Shown: piece after piece, positions 1 to 8,519 of the stretch | Position numbering within the stretch: position 1 is the stretch's first letter | Layout: each line of letters starts with the position of its first letter | Assembly (NCBI RefSeq): GCF_028748185.1 | Contig: NZ_CP118164.1 | Location: 2,604,001-2,668,000 of the forward strand | Source: Bremerella sp. P1 | GTDB lineage: Bacteria; Planctomycetota; Planctomycetia; Pirellulales; Pirellulaceae | Direction: 5' to 3' | DNA: 64,000 nucleotides | The notes under the pieces: generated by a model | Told to the model about the DNA's origin: nothing | What the model saw: only the letters and a program-made list of their open reading frames with translations | Database searches by the model: none | Position numbers and translations under genes: made by a program

Positions 1-1077
1 GTAAGTGGCCATCACATCGTAGGCGTTGAAGGTGATGCCAGACTCGGTGCCGGGTGCGATCTTGCCGGGCCAGACGGCGATGAACGGCACGCGGATGCCG
101 CCTTCGTAGACGGTTCGCTTGTATCCCTTGAGCGGGCCGTTGCTATCGAAGAAGTCGACCTTGTGTCCCCCTTCCTGATGCGGGCCATTGTCGGAAGTGA
201 AGATCAGCAGCGTGTTGTCTTCGATCTTCAGTTCCTTCAAAAGGTCGCGCAGCTTACCGACGTCGCTGTCCATGTGCGTGACCATCGCAGCGAAACCTTT
301 TTCCGGTGCGGGCCAATCCTTGTCGGCGTACTGACCGTAGCTGGGCACCTCGCTGCCGTTGCCGGTGACGCGGCCCCCTTCGTTGTTGGCATGCGGGATC
401 GTCCAGTGAATGTGTAGCAGAAACGGCTTGTCGGCATTGCGGCGAACGAAGTCGAACGCTTCCTGGGTCATCACGTCGTGCGAGTAGGTCTTGCGGGCAT
501 CGAGCTTGGCCACACGGCCGCGGGCATTCTTGTCGTCCATCAGGACATTGCCCGGCAAGGGAAGCTCTTCGACCTTGTCCCCTTCGCAGCGCCAGATATT
601 GGGCGGGTAATAGTTGTGGGCGTTGCTTTGGTTGAGGTACCCGCACCAGAAGTCGAAGCCGTGATAGATCGGTTCGCCGCCGCTGCCAGGCTCACCCATC
701 GCCCACTTGCCGACGCCGCCGGTGGTGTAGCCTTGCTCTTTCATCAGCTCGGCGATCGTGTGATCGGACGGCTTCATCGTGTACGGTTTGTTGTCGTTGA
801 TCGGCTGATGCCCCAGACTTCGACCGGTCCACAGCACCAGCCGCGAAGGACGACAGACCGTGCAGCCAGCGTAGAAGCTGGTCAGCTTCATCCCATCGCC
901 GGCCATCTGATCGAGCTTCGGCGTCGCGATCTTCTGCTGGCCGAAACAGCCCAGGTCGCCATAACCGAGGTCGTCGACGTAGATGAAAATCACGTTCGGC
1001 TTGGCATCATCCGCCGCACGCGCGACCGAAGGAACCAAGAACAGCAAACCAGCAAGCAGCAAAACCAAACGATGCAT
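1..1077 (-). CDS. Secreted sulfatase, C-terminus cut by window edge
   Basis: Formylglycine-dependent sulfatase that would hydrolyse sulfate esters, probably on sulfated polysaccharide outside the cytoplasm. The 359 visible residues begin with a signal peptide (MHRLVLLLAGLL... ending ARA, about residues 1-22), followed by the metal-binding VDDLGYGD block near residue 35 and the catalytic C75-R-P-S-R79 motif, where Cys is converted to formylglycine. TSDNGPHQ and EGGIRVPF blocks typical of the arylsulfatase family lie towards the window edge. The gene runs off the left end, so its C-terminal domain is missing here. Start chosen at the ATG directly before the signal peptide. A promoter match lies about 60 bp upstream. 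Substrate cannot be read from the sequence. Confidence 0.93.
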   Translation of the reverse strand, partial: MHRLVLLLAGLLFLVPSVARAADDAKPNVIFIYVDDLGYGDLGCFGQQKIATPKLDQMAGDGMKLTSFYAGCTVCRPSRLVLWTGRSLGHQPINDNKPYTMKPSDHTIAELMKEQGYTTGGVGKWAMGEPGSGGEPIYHGFDFWCGYLNQSNAHNYYPPNIWRCEGDKVEELPLPGNVLMDDKNARGRVAKLDARKTYSHDVMTQEAFDFVRRNADKPFLLHIHWTIPHANNEGGRVTGNGSEVPSYGQYADKDWPAPEKGFAAMVTHMDSDVGKLRDLLKELKIEDNTLLIFTSDNGPHQEGGHKVDFFDSNGPLKGYKRTVYEGGIRVPFIAVWPGKIAPGTESGITFNAYDVMATY

Positions 1078-1135
1078 GGGAGGGACCTTCCGCGCAAGCA
1101 AGGGTCAAATCGGGGTGCCAGAGAGGTGGTTGTTT

Positions 1136-1164
1136 AGTATTGCTTGCTCCGGTGGCGGGGTCAA
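1136..1164 (-). promoter_or_regulatory. Sigma-70-type promoter of the sulfatase (TTGACC-N17-AATACT)
   Basis: On the minus strand TTGACC (1164-1159) and AATACT (1141-1136) are separated by 17 bp and precede the sulfatase start by about 60 bp. The same layout, with an ATTTGACC extended -35 region, occurs before two other sulfatase genes (19466-19494 and 23820-23848). Confidence 0.6.
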
Positions 1165-1175
1165 ATTCTCGAGAA

Positions 1176-2396
1176 TTACGGCTTTACCAGCGGTTGATTC
1201 GGCATTTCCAGCTTGTTCAAGTCTTCCAGCTTGATCTTCAGCACCTCGACGGTTTGTTTGCCTCCGGCGAAGGCCACCAGCAGGTCGCTGCCATGCTGGA
1301 TCACGTGCGGGTAGTCGACATGCCTGCCGCCGATCAGATAGCCCATCTTGGTGAAGACAACCCCATCGTCGCTGATCGAAATGGCCAGCGGATCGCGGCG
1401 CTTCGGATGCGGGTTCGAGACCAGCACGTAGCGGCCATCTTCCAGGCGAACGCCACTAAACTTCGACCGAGCATCGGGAAAGTCGGTGCGATGCGGAGGG
1501 GACCAGCTCTTGCCCTGATCTTCCGAGAACGAGCGATAGAGGTAGCCGCTTTTGTGGTTATCGCGGAACAGGGCCACCATTCGCTGATTGTCCGGCAGCA
1601 CCCACCAATACGGCTCTTCCGCGGCTAACTCAGCATCGGACTTGAAGACCGGCACCGAGTCCCACTCGTCGATCGCTTCGACGCCGCCGACCAAGAACTG
1701 CACGCCTGACTTTTTGTAGTCGTGCATGCGGCGAGACATCATCCACTGACCGGAAGGTATCTTCTTGGGCGGGAAGTTATTGATCGCGTTGTCTTGGATG
1801 ACCTGCGAATCGCCCCAGGCCTGGGCTTGGTTATCCCAACGAAACGCATGCAGCTCGAGGCCGGGCCCAAAGAAGCCAGCCGACTGATCGAGTGACGCCA
1901 GCGCGTACAGCTCGCCGTCGCGCTGCCAGAAGCCGCGAGCAATCCAGCGGAACCCATCGGGGCTGCGCGTGCCGTAGACCTTCGAGTCCTTGCCGGAATG
2001 GGGCGGCACGGGCGAAAGGAACTTGGGCTTGCTCCAGGTCAATCCATCGGGGCTGGTCGCATACGAAACGCGCTGCCCTGCCTGATCTTCAATGCCAGGG
2101 CCGTTGCTCCACATGATCCAGAACTGACCCTCGTGAAAGGCCAGGTAATTATGCTGATGAACACCTTTCGCCTTCCGCACATCACTCACCACGACATGTT
2201 GCGAAGGAACGCGCGGCAAGCGATCGAAGTCGATGTCATGCGGATGCGCGGGAACCCAGTCTCCTTTCAGCATGATCGTCGTCTGGTCGGCAGGCGTCTT
2301 CTCTTCGGCGTTTGCTGACTTAGTCGCAGCGATCCCATTGCCAACGACCATCAGCATCGCGAAACATGCCGCCAGACCCAAACGCTGTCTCATCAT
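1176..2396 (-). CDS. Secreted BNR/sialidase-like repeat protein
   Basis: Exported protein of 406 residues with a signal peptide (MMRQRLGLAACFAMLMVVG...). It carries a clear Asp-box, S-E-D-Q-G-K-S-W, and degenerate copies (SPDGLTW, ISDDGVVF), which mark the six-bladed propeller of the sialidase/BNR superfamily. The repeat family includes glycoside hydrolases and non-enzymatic propellers; I cannot identify the full sialidase catalytic set, so the activity is open. It starts 38 bp after the glycerophosphodiesterase gene on the same strand and is probably cotranscribed with it. Two adjacent ATGs at 2396 and 2393 are possible starts; the longer open frame to 2423 would add residues before the signal peptide. 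Confidence 0.8.
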   Translation of the reverse strand: MMRQRLGLAACFAMLMVVGNGIAATKSANAEEKTPADQTTIMLKGDWVPAHPHDIDFDRLPRVPSQHVVVSDVRKAKGVHQHNYLAFHEGQFWIMWSNGPGIEDQAGQRVSYATSPDGLTWSKPKFLSPVPPHSGKDSKVYGTRSPDGFRWIARGFWQRDGELYALASLDQSAGFFGPGLELHAFRWDNQAQAWGDSQVIQDNAINNFPPKKIPSGQWMMSRRMHDYKKSGVQFLVGGVEAIDEWDSVPVFKSDAELAAEEPYWWVLPDNQRMVALFRDNHKSGYLYRSFSEDQGKSWSPPHRTDFPDARSKFSGVRLEDGRYVLVSNPHPKRRDPLAISISDDGVVFTKMGYLIGGRHVDYPHVIQHGSDLLVAFAGGKQTVEVLKIKLEDLNKLEMPNQPLVKP

Positions 2397-2434
2397 TGTC
2401 TCTACCAATCGGTGAAGTTGCACTGAAGCTATTT

Positions 2435-4282
2435 CTATTGATCCGCTACTTTCGGCTCGATGCCCAAGAGGCCTGAGAACTCCAGCAGCAGTCGCTGTGG
2501 AGTGCTCATCGCGGCGCGCTGCTCGAGGACCGACCGGGCGAGCTCGGGCTTGTCGGTCAGAATGCCGTCGACGCCGCGGCTCATCATAGTCGACATGGTT
2601 GCCGCATCGTTGACCGTCCAGACGAACACCTGTTTGCCGTTATCGTGAGCTTGATCGATCAGCAGCACGTCGGCAAAGCTGGCGTTGACGGCCAGGAAGT
2701 CGGCTTCCAGCTTGCTCAGGTTGCCGGCCGCAACCGACATGAGCAGGCCCACTTTCCACTCGGGGCGAATGGCCTTCATCTTCTCGACGCCCTCTCGCTT
2801 GAGCGACATGGCCATGACCTGATCGTTCATCCCCTGCTCGTCGACGATATCGGCCACGCGTTGCTCGAGCATCTCGTCGTGACCGTAATACTTCAGCTCG
2901 ATATTCACCCCGACCTTGTCTTTGCACAGGGCCAGCACTTCGGCGAGCGTCGGCACGCGCTGGTCGGCGAAGTCGGGTGATTTCCACGTGCCAATATCGA
3001 TGTCCTTCAGATCATCCGTGGTGGCATCCCAGATTTTGAGCGGGTTCTTGCTGAGCTTCATGAAGTCGCTGTCGTGCATGATGACGACCTGCCCGTCGGC
3101 CGTTTCCTGCACGTCGAGTTCGATCCAGTCGGCTCCGTCTTCAATCGCCTGCTGAAACGCTGCCAGCGTGTTCTCAGGGGCTTTGCTGGAAGCACCCCGG
3201 TGGGCCATGATCTGCACGTTGTCTTCCAGCTTAACGGTCTCGAGCGCGGCGGCCCCGATCAAGATGGCGACCAGAACGCCAACGATCGCGAGCACGGCCA
3301 GGCGAGTGCGGGTGATCTTGGGGCCTGCGTAGTTGGCCGCTTCCTGTTCGAACTGGGTGGCCAGGTCGACCTCGGAACCGTTTCCTGGCGATTGGTACAA
3401 CGTGAACAGCATCGACGCGAAGGTCGTCGTGCCCAGCAGGTTGCTGGCCAGGTTGACCACGGTTAGCAGCAACATCGAAACACCGATCGCCACGACCAGC
3501 CAATGTAGCGACGTCGTCGAATCCGGCATCAACTGCTGACTGCACCAGGTGACAATCGCCGAGGCAATCGCCGAGACGATCACGATGGCCACGGCCCAAC
3601 CGACCAGCCAGGCGAAGATAATTCGCTTGTGGCCAAGCACACGGCGGCGACTTTCTTGCAGCGCCTCGGACGGACTGCGTTGCTCGAACAAGAGCAGCGG
3701 CAGGGCGAAGAAGTAACTGGTAATCATCCACAACAGTACACTGACCAGCCCGATCGCCAACACAACACCGATGCCCACCGAAATGCGAAACACAGGCGGG
3801 CTTTCTTTCAGATAGTAGTTGATGTCGTACTCGGTGAGCAGCGAGAAGTAGACGATCGCTGCCACCACCAGAAACGGTACCACGGCAGCAATGATCAGTA
3901 AAAGGATCCTCATCGTCAGCCGCACGACGCTTGCCGCATGGGCGACCGCGTATCGCAGGGCGCCGATCGGCGTGACCGTTCGCCCAACATGCTTGGCGGC
4001 GAGGATGCCCAGTAGCGAGGTCTGCTCGAGAAACACGATCCCCAGCCAAAGCGAACCGACAACAATCAAACACAGCCAGCCTGCCGGGCCGAGAAAAAAC
4101 ATCGCGATCTCGACGTCCGAGAGAACTTCATCTCCAAACGTCGCCAGCAGAAATCGGAACAGGCTACCCAACAGGGGAGTGAGCAGAATGAACGCGAGAA
4201 TCTTGTAGAGCAGATCGGTCGCGAAAAGTGTTTTCCAACAGGAGGAAAATGCCTGCGATGTCGCAGTGAGCCGTGAGTTCAT
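2435..4282 (-). CDS. Membrane-anchored glycerophosphodiester phosphodiesterase
   Basis: Predicted 615-residue enzyme that cleaves glycerophosphodiesters to glycerol-3-phosphate and an alcohol. Residues about 20-350 form a polytopic membrane region with six or seven hydrophobic segments, resembling the GPDPase membrane domain found fused to UgpQ-type enzymes. The catalytic domain follows: H361-R-G, E370-N-T, E388-L-D390 and H403-D match the GDPD metal- and substrate-binding residues. It ends with the usual DGILTDKPE block (VDGILTDKPELA). Start set at 4282 because AGAGGA lies at good spacing before this ATG, whereas the open frame to 4309 has none. Probably first gene of a unit with the downstream BNR protein. 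Confidence 0.9.
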   Translation of the reverse strand: MNSRLTATSQAFSSCWKTLFATDLLYKILAFILLTPLLGSLFRFLLATFGDEVLSDVEIAMFFLGPAGWLCLIVVGSLWLGIVFLEQTSLLGILAAKHVGRTVTPIGALRYAVAHAASVVRLTMRILLLIIAAVVPFLVVAAIVYFSLLTEYDINYYLKESPPVFRISVGIGVVLAIGLVSVLLWMITSYFFALPLLLFEQRSPSEALQESRRRVLGHKRIIFAWLVGWAVAIVIVSAIASAIVTWCSQQLMPDSTTSLHWLVVAIGVSMLLLTVVNLASNLLGTTTFASMLFTLYQSPGNGSEVDLATQFEQEAANYAGPKITRTRLAVLAIVGVLVAILIGAAALETVKLEDNVQIMAHRGASSKAPENTLAAFQQAIEDGADWIELDVQETADGQVVIMHDSDFMKLSKNPLKIWDATTDDLKDIDIGTWKSPDFADQRVPTLAEVLALCKDKVGVNIELKYYGHDEMLEQRVADIVDEQGMNDQVMAMSLKREGVEKMKAIRPEWKVGLLMSVAAGNLSKLEADFLAVNASFADVLLIDQAHDNGKQVFVWTVNDAATMSTMMSRGVDGILTDKPELARSVLEQRAAMSTPQRLLLEFSGLLGIEPKVADQ

Positions 4283-4353
4283 GGTGTTTTCCTCTGCACT
4301 TCTTTTCACGCCGACGGGGAGTCAGGGTCTTAGGGTTCGATGCGAACGGTTTA

Positions 4354-5319
4354 TTAGAACACGTGGTATGCCTTGGCATCTAAGGTCTTCGCCAAATCGG
4401 GATCGTTCGCCTTATCGAGCAAGTAATAGTAACCGAAGGGATACTTGAAGACATGTCCGATGCCAACCGCCTTGTCACCACGGCGTTGCCAATACTCGGC
4501 CTGGTTGGGCCGGAGCTTACTGAACGCATGGTCCTTGATCTTTCTGGCATCCGGGACGGGACCTTGCCGCGTGACGCTCACGTATTTGCGGAACGCGGTG
4601 CGGCATCCTTCGGCGAGTTCTTCGTCTCCGTCGGCAGCCAGTTCGACCATGGCCTGGCCGAAGGTGAGCATGTGCCCGGCGAACCCTTGCCCATAACCGA
4701 CAAAGCGGTCGATCGCATCACTGGCTTCCTGTAGAACGAAGCGCGAAGCGACGGCGGTATCGGAAAACGAAGGAGGCTGCACGCTTTCGTCCGGGGCTTC
4801 GTCATGCCACGGCTTGAACTTGCGGATCATCTGGCAAACGCCGTCCACGCGCTGCGGAGTCGCCAGTTCCGGCATCATGGTGAATGACTTGATCGCCAAG
4901 GCGGCGAAGATCACGTTGTGCCCCACTTCGCGGAGCGTCTCACTGCCATCGAGCAGTGCCAGGCGTACTTTCTGTACGGCTTCCGGATCGGGATCTTCTT
5001 CGGGAAAGGGCTCGCACAGCTTCGTCTTCGCCCAGTTCAAGTCGAATAGCTGCGAGATCCGCGTCATCGTTGGCTGGTCGAATCCATTCTCGACGCACAT
5101 CAAATGGGCCGAGATCATTGCCGCGCCACGATGCCCGTCGCTGAAGTAGTTCATCTTGTGGGCGCGGGCCAACGCATTCATCCCCAGGCGCACCAGGTGC
5201 TGGTCATCCAGCGGCGAGTCTTCGGCGGCCTTCAGCCAGTCGGACCACAGACTGCCGGCCAAGGTTCCGCCAGCGAGAACCACTTTTGCAAAGCGACGAC
5301 GGTCGAAAGACTTTTTCAT
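4354..5319 (-). CDS. Tat-exported protein of unknown function
   Basis: 321 residues, not assigned to a family. The N-terminus (MKKSFDRRRFAKVVLAGGTL) resembles a twin-arginine signal with an RRxF core and a hydrophobic stretch, suggesting folded export. The rest is soluble, alpha-helical looking and fairly acidic, with conserved-looking WHDE and YGQGFAGHM segments. It lies 71 bp upstream of the glycerophosphodiesterase on the same strand, so cotranscription is possible. No cofactor motif (CxxCH, HExxH, P-loop) is visible. Function unknown. Confidence 0.8.
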   Translation of the reverse strand: MKKSFDRRRFAKVVLAGGTLAGSLWSDWLKAAEDSPLDDQHLVRLGMNALARAHKMNYFSDGHRGAAMISAHLMCVENGFDQPTMTRISQLFDLNWAKTKLCEPFPEEDPDPEAVQKVRLALLDGSETLREVGHNVIFAALAIKSFTMMPELATPQRVDGVCQMIRKFKPWHDEAPDESVQPPSFSDTAVASRFVLQEASDAIDRFVGYGQGFAGHMLTFGQAMVELAADGDEELAEGCRTAFRKYVSVTRQGPVPDARKIKDHAFSKLRPNQAEYWQRRGDKAVGIGHVFKYPFGYYYLLDKANDPDLAKTLDAKAYHVF

Positions 5320-5419
5320 GGCGAACAGCCGCGGAAATGGCGAGAGAACTAAGTTGGAAGAATGGACCTCCTATTAGGATACCTGAAGATTGAGCCGGAA
5401 ACCAAAGGTTGAGGACGAT

Positions 5420-5469
5420 CAGAAACGAGTGGCCCCCCACATCCCCGTTGGGGAAACCACTCGTTTCTG
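5420..5469 (-). terminator. Perfect 13-bp inverted repeat, probable transcription terminator
   Basis: CAGAAACGAGTGG (5420-5432) and its exact reverse complement (5457-5469) enclose a GC-rich loop that itself contains CCCCGTTGGGG. It lies 21 bp beyond the stop of the propeller-like gene (5491) and before the Tat-protein gene (start 5319). No long T-run follows, so it may be a bidirectional or protein-assisted terminator rather than a classic intrinsic one. Confidence 0.55.
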
Positions 5470-5490
5470 CACTCTCGCCACATTGCCTGC

Positions 5491-6879
5491 TTAGTGATGC
5501 GTCGGTTTGCCACCTACGCACAGCACTTTGGTCGGCATGCCGCCGACTTCGTACTCGCCGTGAAATTCGAGATCGGCAAGGGATAGAAGCTGCAGCTTGC
5601 CGCTGCCTGGGTTGGTAACCACGGCCCAGCGGCCGTCGGCATCGAAATCGATCTCGTGATGGCCATAGTGACCCGTGACCTGGCTCGGTCCGATCGGTAG
5701 TTGCTTCACCATTTGGGCATCACTCAGGTCGCGGTCGGCGTTGGGATCGAGATCGACGATTACCAACTGTTCGGCAAGATCCCCTTCTTTCCGATCTTGG
5801 AACAGAAACGCGTAATTCTTGCCGGCTGCGGTCACCACGGCTGTGGGTGTCGTGAGCGAAAGCCCATCCAGCGTGTCAATCGGCAACTTGATGACCGAAG
5901 GCGCTTCGGCGGATGCATCGATCAGACAGAGCGCCGCCGCGGCGTGCTTGCCGGTCGTGCAAAGCACCCAATCGCGATGCGTAGTGAATGCACCGGTACG
6001 ATTCGGCTTATCGGACTGCTCATCTTTTCCCAGAGACAGATGATGCATCTCGATGCTTTCAGCGGAATGCTTCAAGTTCACATCGGCATCGATGTAATAG
6101 ATCCCATCCGAAGGCGCGAAGAAGACACGGCGTCCGGCGGCCGTCGCACCATGGAGACCTCCGACCGGCAGCTGGTACGAATAAGCGATTGCGTCTTCGC
6201 CTGACTTGGTTAGGTCACTCACATCGATGCGGCCGTTGTTCTCTTCATCACGAGCAGCCCACGTCGAGTAAGCGATCTTTCCTCCGACGGTCGCCAACGT
6301 GATGTGTCCACCACCGCCGCGATAAAAGTGACCGTGCTGCTGATCATCTTGCCGCAGCAGGTGCAGTGGATCGAGCTTGGTGAAGCCATTGAGCTTGTCG
6401 TTGGCCAGGTAAAACATGCCGTCGTATTGATACAGATGAGCCGGGTTTCCCTGCGACTGATCGACCACGCTGGCAAGCACGTGGGGTGGTTCGCGGTAGA
6501 CATGGTCGTCGTGATCGCCGTGCGAATGGCTCCGCACACCCATGTCGAGTGCCGCCCATCCACTTTGATACTGGCCATCGTCATCGTCTCGAATCCCCAC
6601 GACCACCACACGGCCGATACGCTCCATCTGAACCAGTTCATTCCGTTTGGTATCGAGCTGCGGGAAGCCTTCAATGGAATCGTGCTTGGTGAACTCGATC
6701 TGCGAGTCGCCCTGGGAGAACTGACCCCAACGGAGTGTCTTCGCTTCGCGGTCCTGCCAGACAATTCGCATGATGGGCGTGTTATGGGAATGTTCGGCTT
6801 GAATCGGCGCGGTGCCAATCAGCAGGACAAGGATCACAAGCAAGTTCGAGAGCAGTCGTTTCTGAGTCATCGTTTTCAT
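5491..6879 (-). CDS. Secreted histidine-rich propeller-like protein
   Basis: 462-residue exported protein with a signal peptide (LLSNLLVILVLLIGTAPIQA). It has repeated beta-strand-like segments ending in phrases such as GRWAVVTNPGSGKLQLLSLAD that look like propeller blades, and histidine clusters (HSHGDHDDH near residue 118, HGHFYRGGGGH, GHYGHHE). The His clusters suggest metal binding; zinc chaperones of the AztD type are histidine-bearing propellers, but the resemblance is my inference. It is the last gene of an operon behind a lipoprotein (27 bp away) and a DUF1559 protein. An 11-bp direct repeat before the operon may be its operator. Confidence 0.75.
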   Translation of the reverse strand: MKTMTQKRLLSNLLVILVLLIGTAPIQAEHSHNTPIMRIVWQDREAKTLRWGQFSQGDSQIEFTKHDSIEGFPQLDTKRNELVQMERIGRVVVVGIRDDDDGQYQSGWAALDMGVRSHSHGDHDDHVYREPPHVLASVVDQSQGNPAHLYQYDGMFYLANDKLNGFTKLDPLHLLRQDDQQHGHFYRGGGGHITLATVGGKIAYSTWAARDEENNGRIDVSDLTKSGEDAIAYSYQLPVGGLHGATAAGRRVFFAPSDGIYYIDADVNLKHSAESIEMHHLSLGKDEQSDKPNRTGAFTTHRDWVLCTTGKHAAAALCLIDASAEAPSVIKLPIDTLDGLSLTTPTAVVTAAGKNYAFLFQDRKEGDLAEQLVIVDLDPNADRDLSDAQMVKQLPIGPSQVTGHYGHHEIDFDADGRWAVVTNPGSGKLQLLSLADLEFHGEYEVGGMPTKVLCVGGKPTHH

Positions 6880-6906
6880 TCTTAGGTGATGGATTTGAGT
6901 TGGTAT

Positions 6907-7305
6907 TTAAAGCGCTAACTTCGGAGCAGGCACATCGAGATCGATCTCGGTTTGTTCTGCCGTCCAATCGATTTTTAAGGGAGACTTGTCCGGCGAGCGG
7001 TAGGCTTTGGGCCAGAGCATGCGGAACTCGCCAGCCGATTCAATCGTTACGCGGTAGCTGCCTGGTGGCAGATGAACGCCTTCCAGCGTCGCCTCCTTGC
7101 GAAGCTGGAAGTTCCCCTGGCGATCGCTCACGGCGAATGCCTGGGGGTGGCCGTCGTGGTCGTAGACGGTCAAGCGAACTTCACGCAGAGGCTCACCTTC
7201 ACTATGCAGCTTGCCAGGCGTGCCTCCGGGAATTGTGGGAGGTGGCCCGCAACCGATCAGTACGAAGGCGAGCAGTGTCCACTGTGTGGGTGCAAAGCGA
7301 TGCAT
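6907..7305 (-). CDS. Lipoprotein with carboxypeptidase-regulatory-like fold
   Basis: 132 residues with a lipoprotein signal ending FVLIGC, so the mature protein would be lipidated at Cys19. The remainder (REVRLTVYDHDGHPQAFAVSDRQGNFQLR, described here in parts; LPPGSYRVTIES) matches the beta-sandwich found in transthyretin-like/carboxypeptidase-regulatory domains. It begins 13 bp after the DUF1559 gene stop, the same order as in the four pairs at 10.7-17.8 kb, so this is a fifth DUF1559-lipoprotein pair. Role unknown. Confidence 0.8.
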   Translation of the reverse strand: MHRFAPTQWTLLAFVLIGCGPPPTIPGGTPGKLHSEGEPLREVRLTVYDHDGHPQAFAVSDRQGNFQLRKEATLEGVHLPPGSYRVTIESAGEFRMLWPKAYRSPDKSPLKIDWTAEQTEIDLDVPAPKLAL

Positions 7306-7318
7306 GGTCGTTGGTTAC

Positions 7319-8284
7319 TTAATAGGGCTGAGGTACTTCGCCACCGCTGCGACTGAACAGAGCTCGCCAGGTGGATAGATCGATTGTTTCGGTCACGAAG
7401 CTGACGCTTCCATCGGCGAGCACGATTTGCGTTCCTCCGGGGTGATCGCTGCGGCTGCTGGAAACGATGTACCCGTGATGCGAGGCATCAGGCTTGCGGC
7501 TGTTGGGTGGATAGAAACCGTTGATCGTGATGTGATAACCGGTCGTCCGAATCCACGAGCCGGCCCGCGTTCCGCTGTAGCTGGAAGCCGATGCGGCATC
7601 GATATCTTCGGCCGTCTTCGATCCCGGCGCGCCCCCACTGACCCGCTTGATCTGCCGCTGTGGGTCGGTCAGCACCGTCGTTGAAACCTGATCGCGACCA
7701 CCAAACAACGTTTCGGCCATCAAAATGGTGTGGCTGGTGCCATCGGTAATGTCGCGAAACGCCGTATTACTACCCCGCCAAAACAGACCGTTCGGATCGC
7801 AGGCTTCGCAGTAGTTCAGCCCGTCGCCGCTTCCCACGTTGACCATGTAGTTGGTGCCGGCCCACGTATCGGTCCCGTCGTATGTGAGGGGGTCACCACT
7901 GTCGGATGGGCACAAAAACATCTCGAGTGGACGAGCTTGAATGCCAGCATGCACAGGGTTCAACGTGACCCACGGGCCACTACCTAGCATGAGCGGCTCG
8001 CTGAAGTCGATCAGATCGTGCAGGTTGCCTTGCTCGATAAATGGCAAGATCTGCGCCTGGGTCGAGAAGCCCGTACTGGTGGATGAAATGAGCGGAAACT
8101 TCCTGTGGGTGTCGTGATAGTTGTGCATAGCCAGTCCCAACTGCTTGAGGTTGTTCTGGCATTGAATTCGACGAGCCGCCTCGCGTGCTTGTTGCACGGC
8201 CGGCAGCAGTAAGGCAATCAAAATACCGATGATGGCGATGACCACCAGCAGCTCGACGAGCGTGAACGCATGTCGTGAACGCAT
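7319..8284 (-). CDS. DUF1559 protein with prepilin-type signal
   Basis: 321 residues. The N-terminus (RSRHA then [16 protein letters not shown]) is a type IV prepilin/pseudopilin signal: cleavage is expected between Ala and Phe, with Glu at position 5. The block [20 protein letters not shown] and a C-terminal DGS segment ([13 protein letters not shown]) define DUF1559; the H-X9-DG motif is [12 protein letters not shown]. These proteins are abundant in planctomycetes and presumed surface or periplasmic pseudopilin-like factors, but no function is established. First gene of the operon with the lipoprotein and the His-rich protein. Confidence 0.93.
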   Translation of the reverse strand: MRSRHAFTLVELLVVIAIIGILIALLLPAVQQAREAARRIQCQNNLKQLGLAMHNYHDTHRKFPLISSTSTGFSTQAQILPFIEQGNLHDLIDFSEPLMLGSGPWVTLNPVHAGIQARPLEMFLCPSDSGDPLTYDGTDTWAGTNYMVNVGSGDGLNYCEACDPNGLFWRGSNTAFRDITDGTSHTILMAETLFGGRDQVSTTVLTDPQRQIKRVSGGAPGSKTAEDIDAASASSYSGTRAGSWIRTTGYHITINGFYPPNSRKPDASHHGYIVSSSRSDHPGGTQIVLADGSVSFVTETIDLSTWRALFSRSGGEVPQPY

Positions 8285-8364
8285 TGAAATTCTTCCCCTT
8301 CGCGGATAACCAACGCCGTGCGAAACAATGCACGACTAAATGCCACTTGCGACTTTATTTGTTT

Positions 8365-8382
8365 TGCAAGTCTGTTGCAAGT
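8365..8382 (-). promoter_or_regulatory. 11-bp-period direct repeat before the DUF1559/His-rich operon
   Basis: On the minus strand ACTTGCA-ACAG-ACTTGCA gives two identical 7-mers with a 4-bp spacer, about 85 bp upstream of the start at 8284. The 7-4-7 layout is that of OmpR/PhoB-family binding sites. The regulator is not known. Confidence 0.4.
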
Positions 8383-8459
8383 ACATTCTTGAAAGATTTA
8401 CGCGAGGAGTGATTTTGAGGTTCAGTTCCCAGGCCAGTAACGGCTGCCAAGAACAACAA

Positions 8460-8488
8460 AAGCCCCAGCGGAAAGGCCGCCGGGGCTT
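8460..8488 (-). terminator. Intrinsic terminator of the alkaline phosphatase gene
   Basis: A GC-rich stem (AAGCCCC..GCGG paired with CCGC..GGGGCTT, small loop) lies 32 bp beyond the phosphatase stop codon and is followed on the minus strand by TTTGTTGTT. Confidence 0.7.
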
Positions 8489-8519
8489 GGATCGTTTCGA
8501 GTTTGCTCGCAGGGCGTCG

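Noticed and set aside
1103-1108. Second TTGACC close to the sulfatase start at 1077
   Set aside because: No -10 hexamer at 16-18 bp; the start codon region would fall on it.
478-1137. Long open frame on the plus strand opposite the truncated sulfatase
   Set aside because: It is antisense to a clear sulfatase and has no signal, motif or ribosome-binding site; high GC at third positions keeps opposite frames open.
8300-8325. Sigma-54-like TGGCAT...TGCA before the DUF1559 gene at 8284
   Set aside because: GG and GC are 11 bp apart, whereas a 10-bp distance is required.
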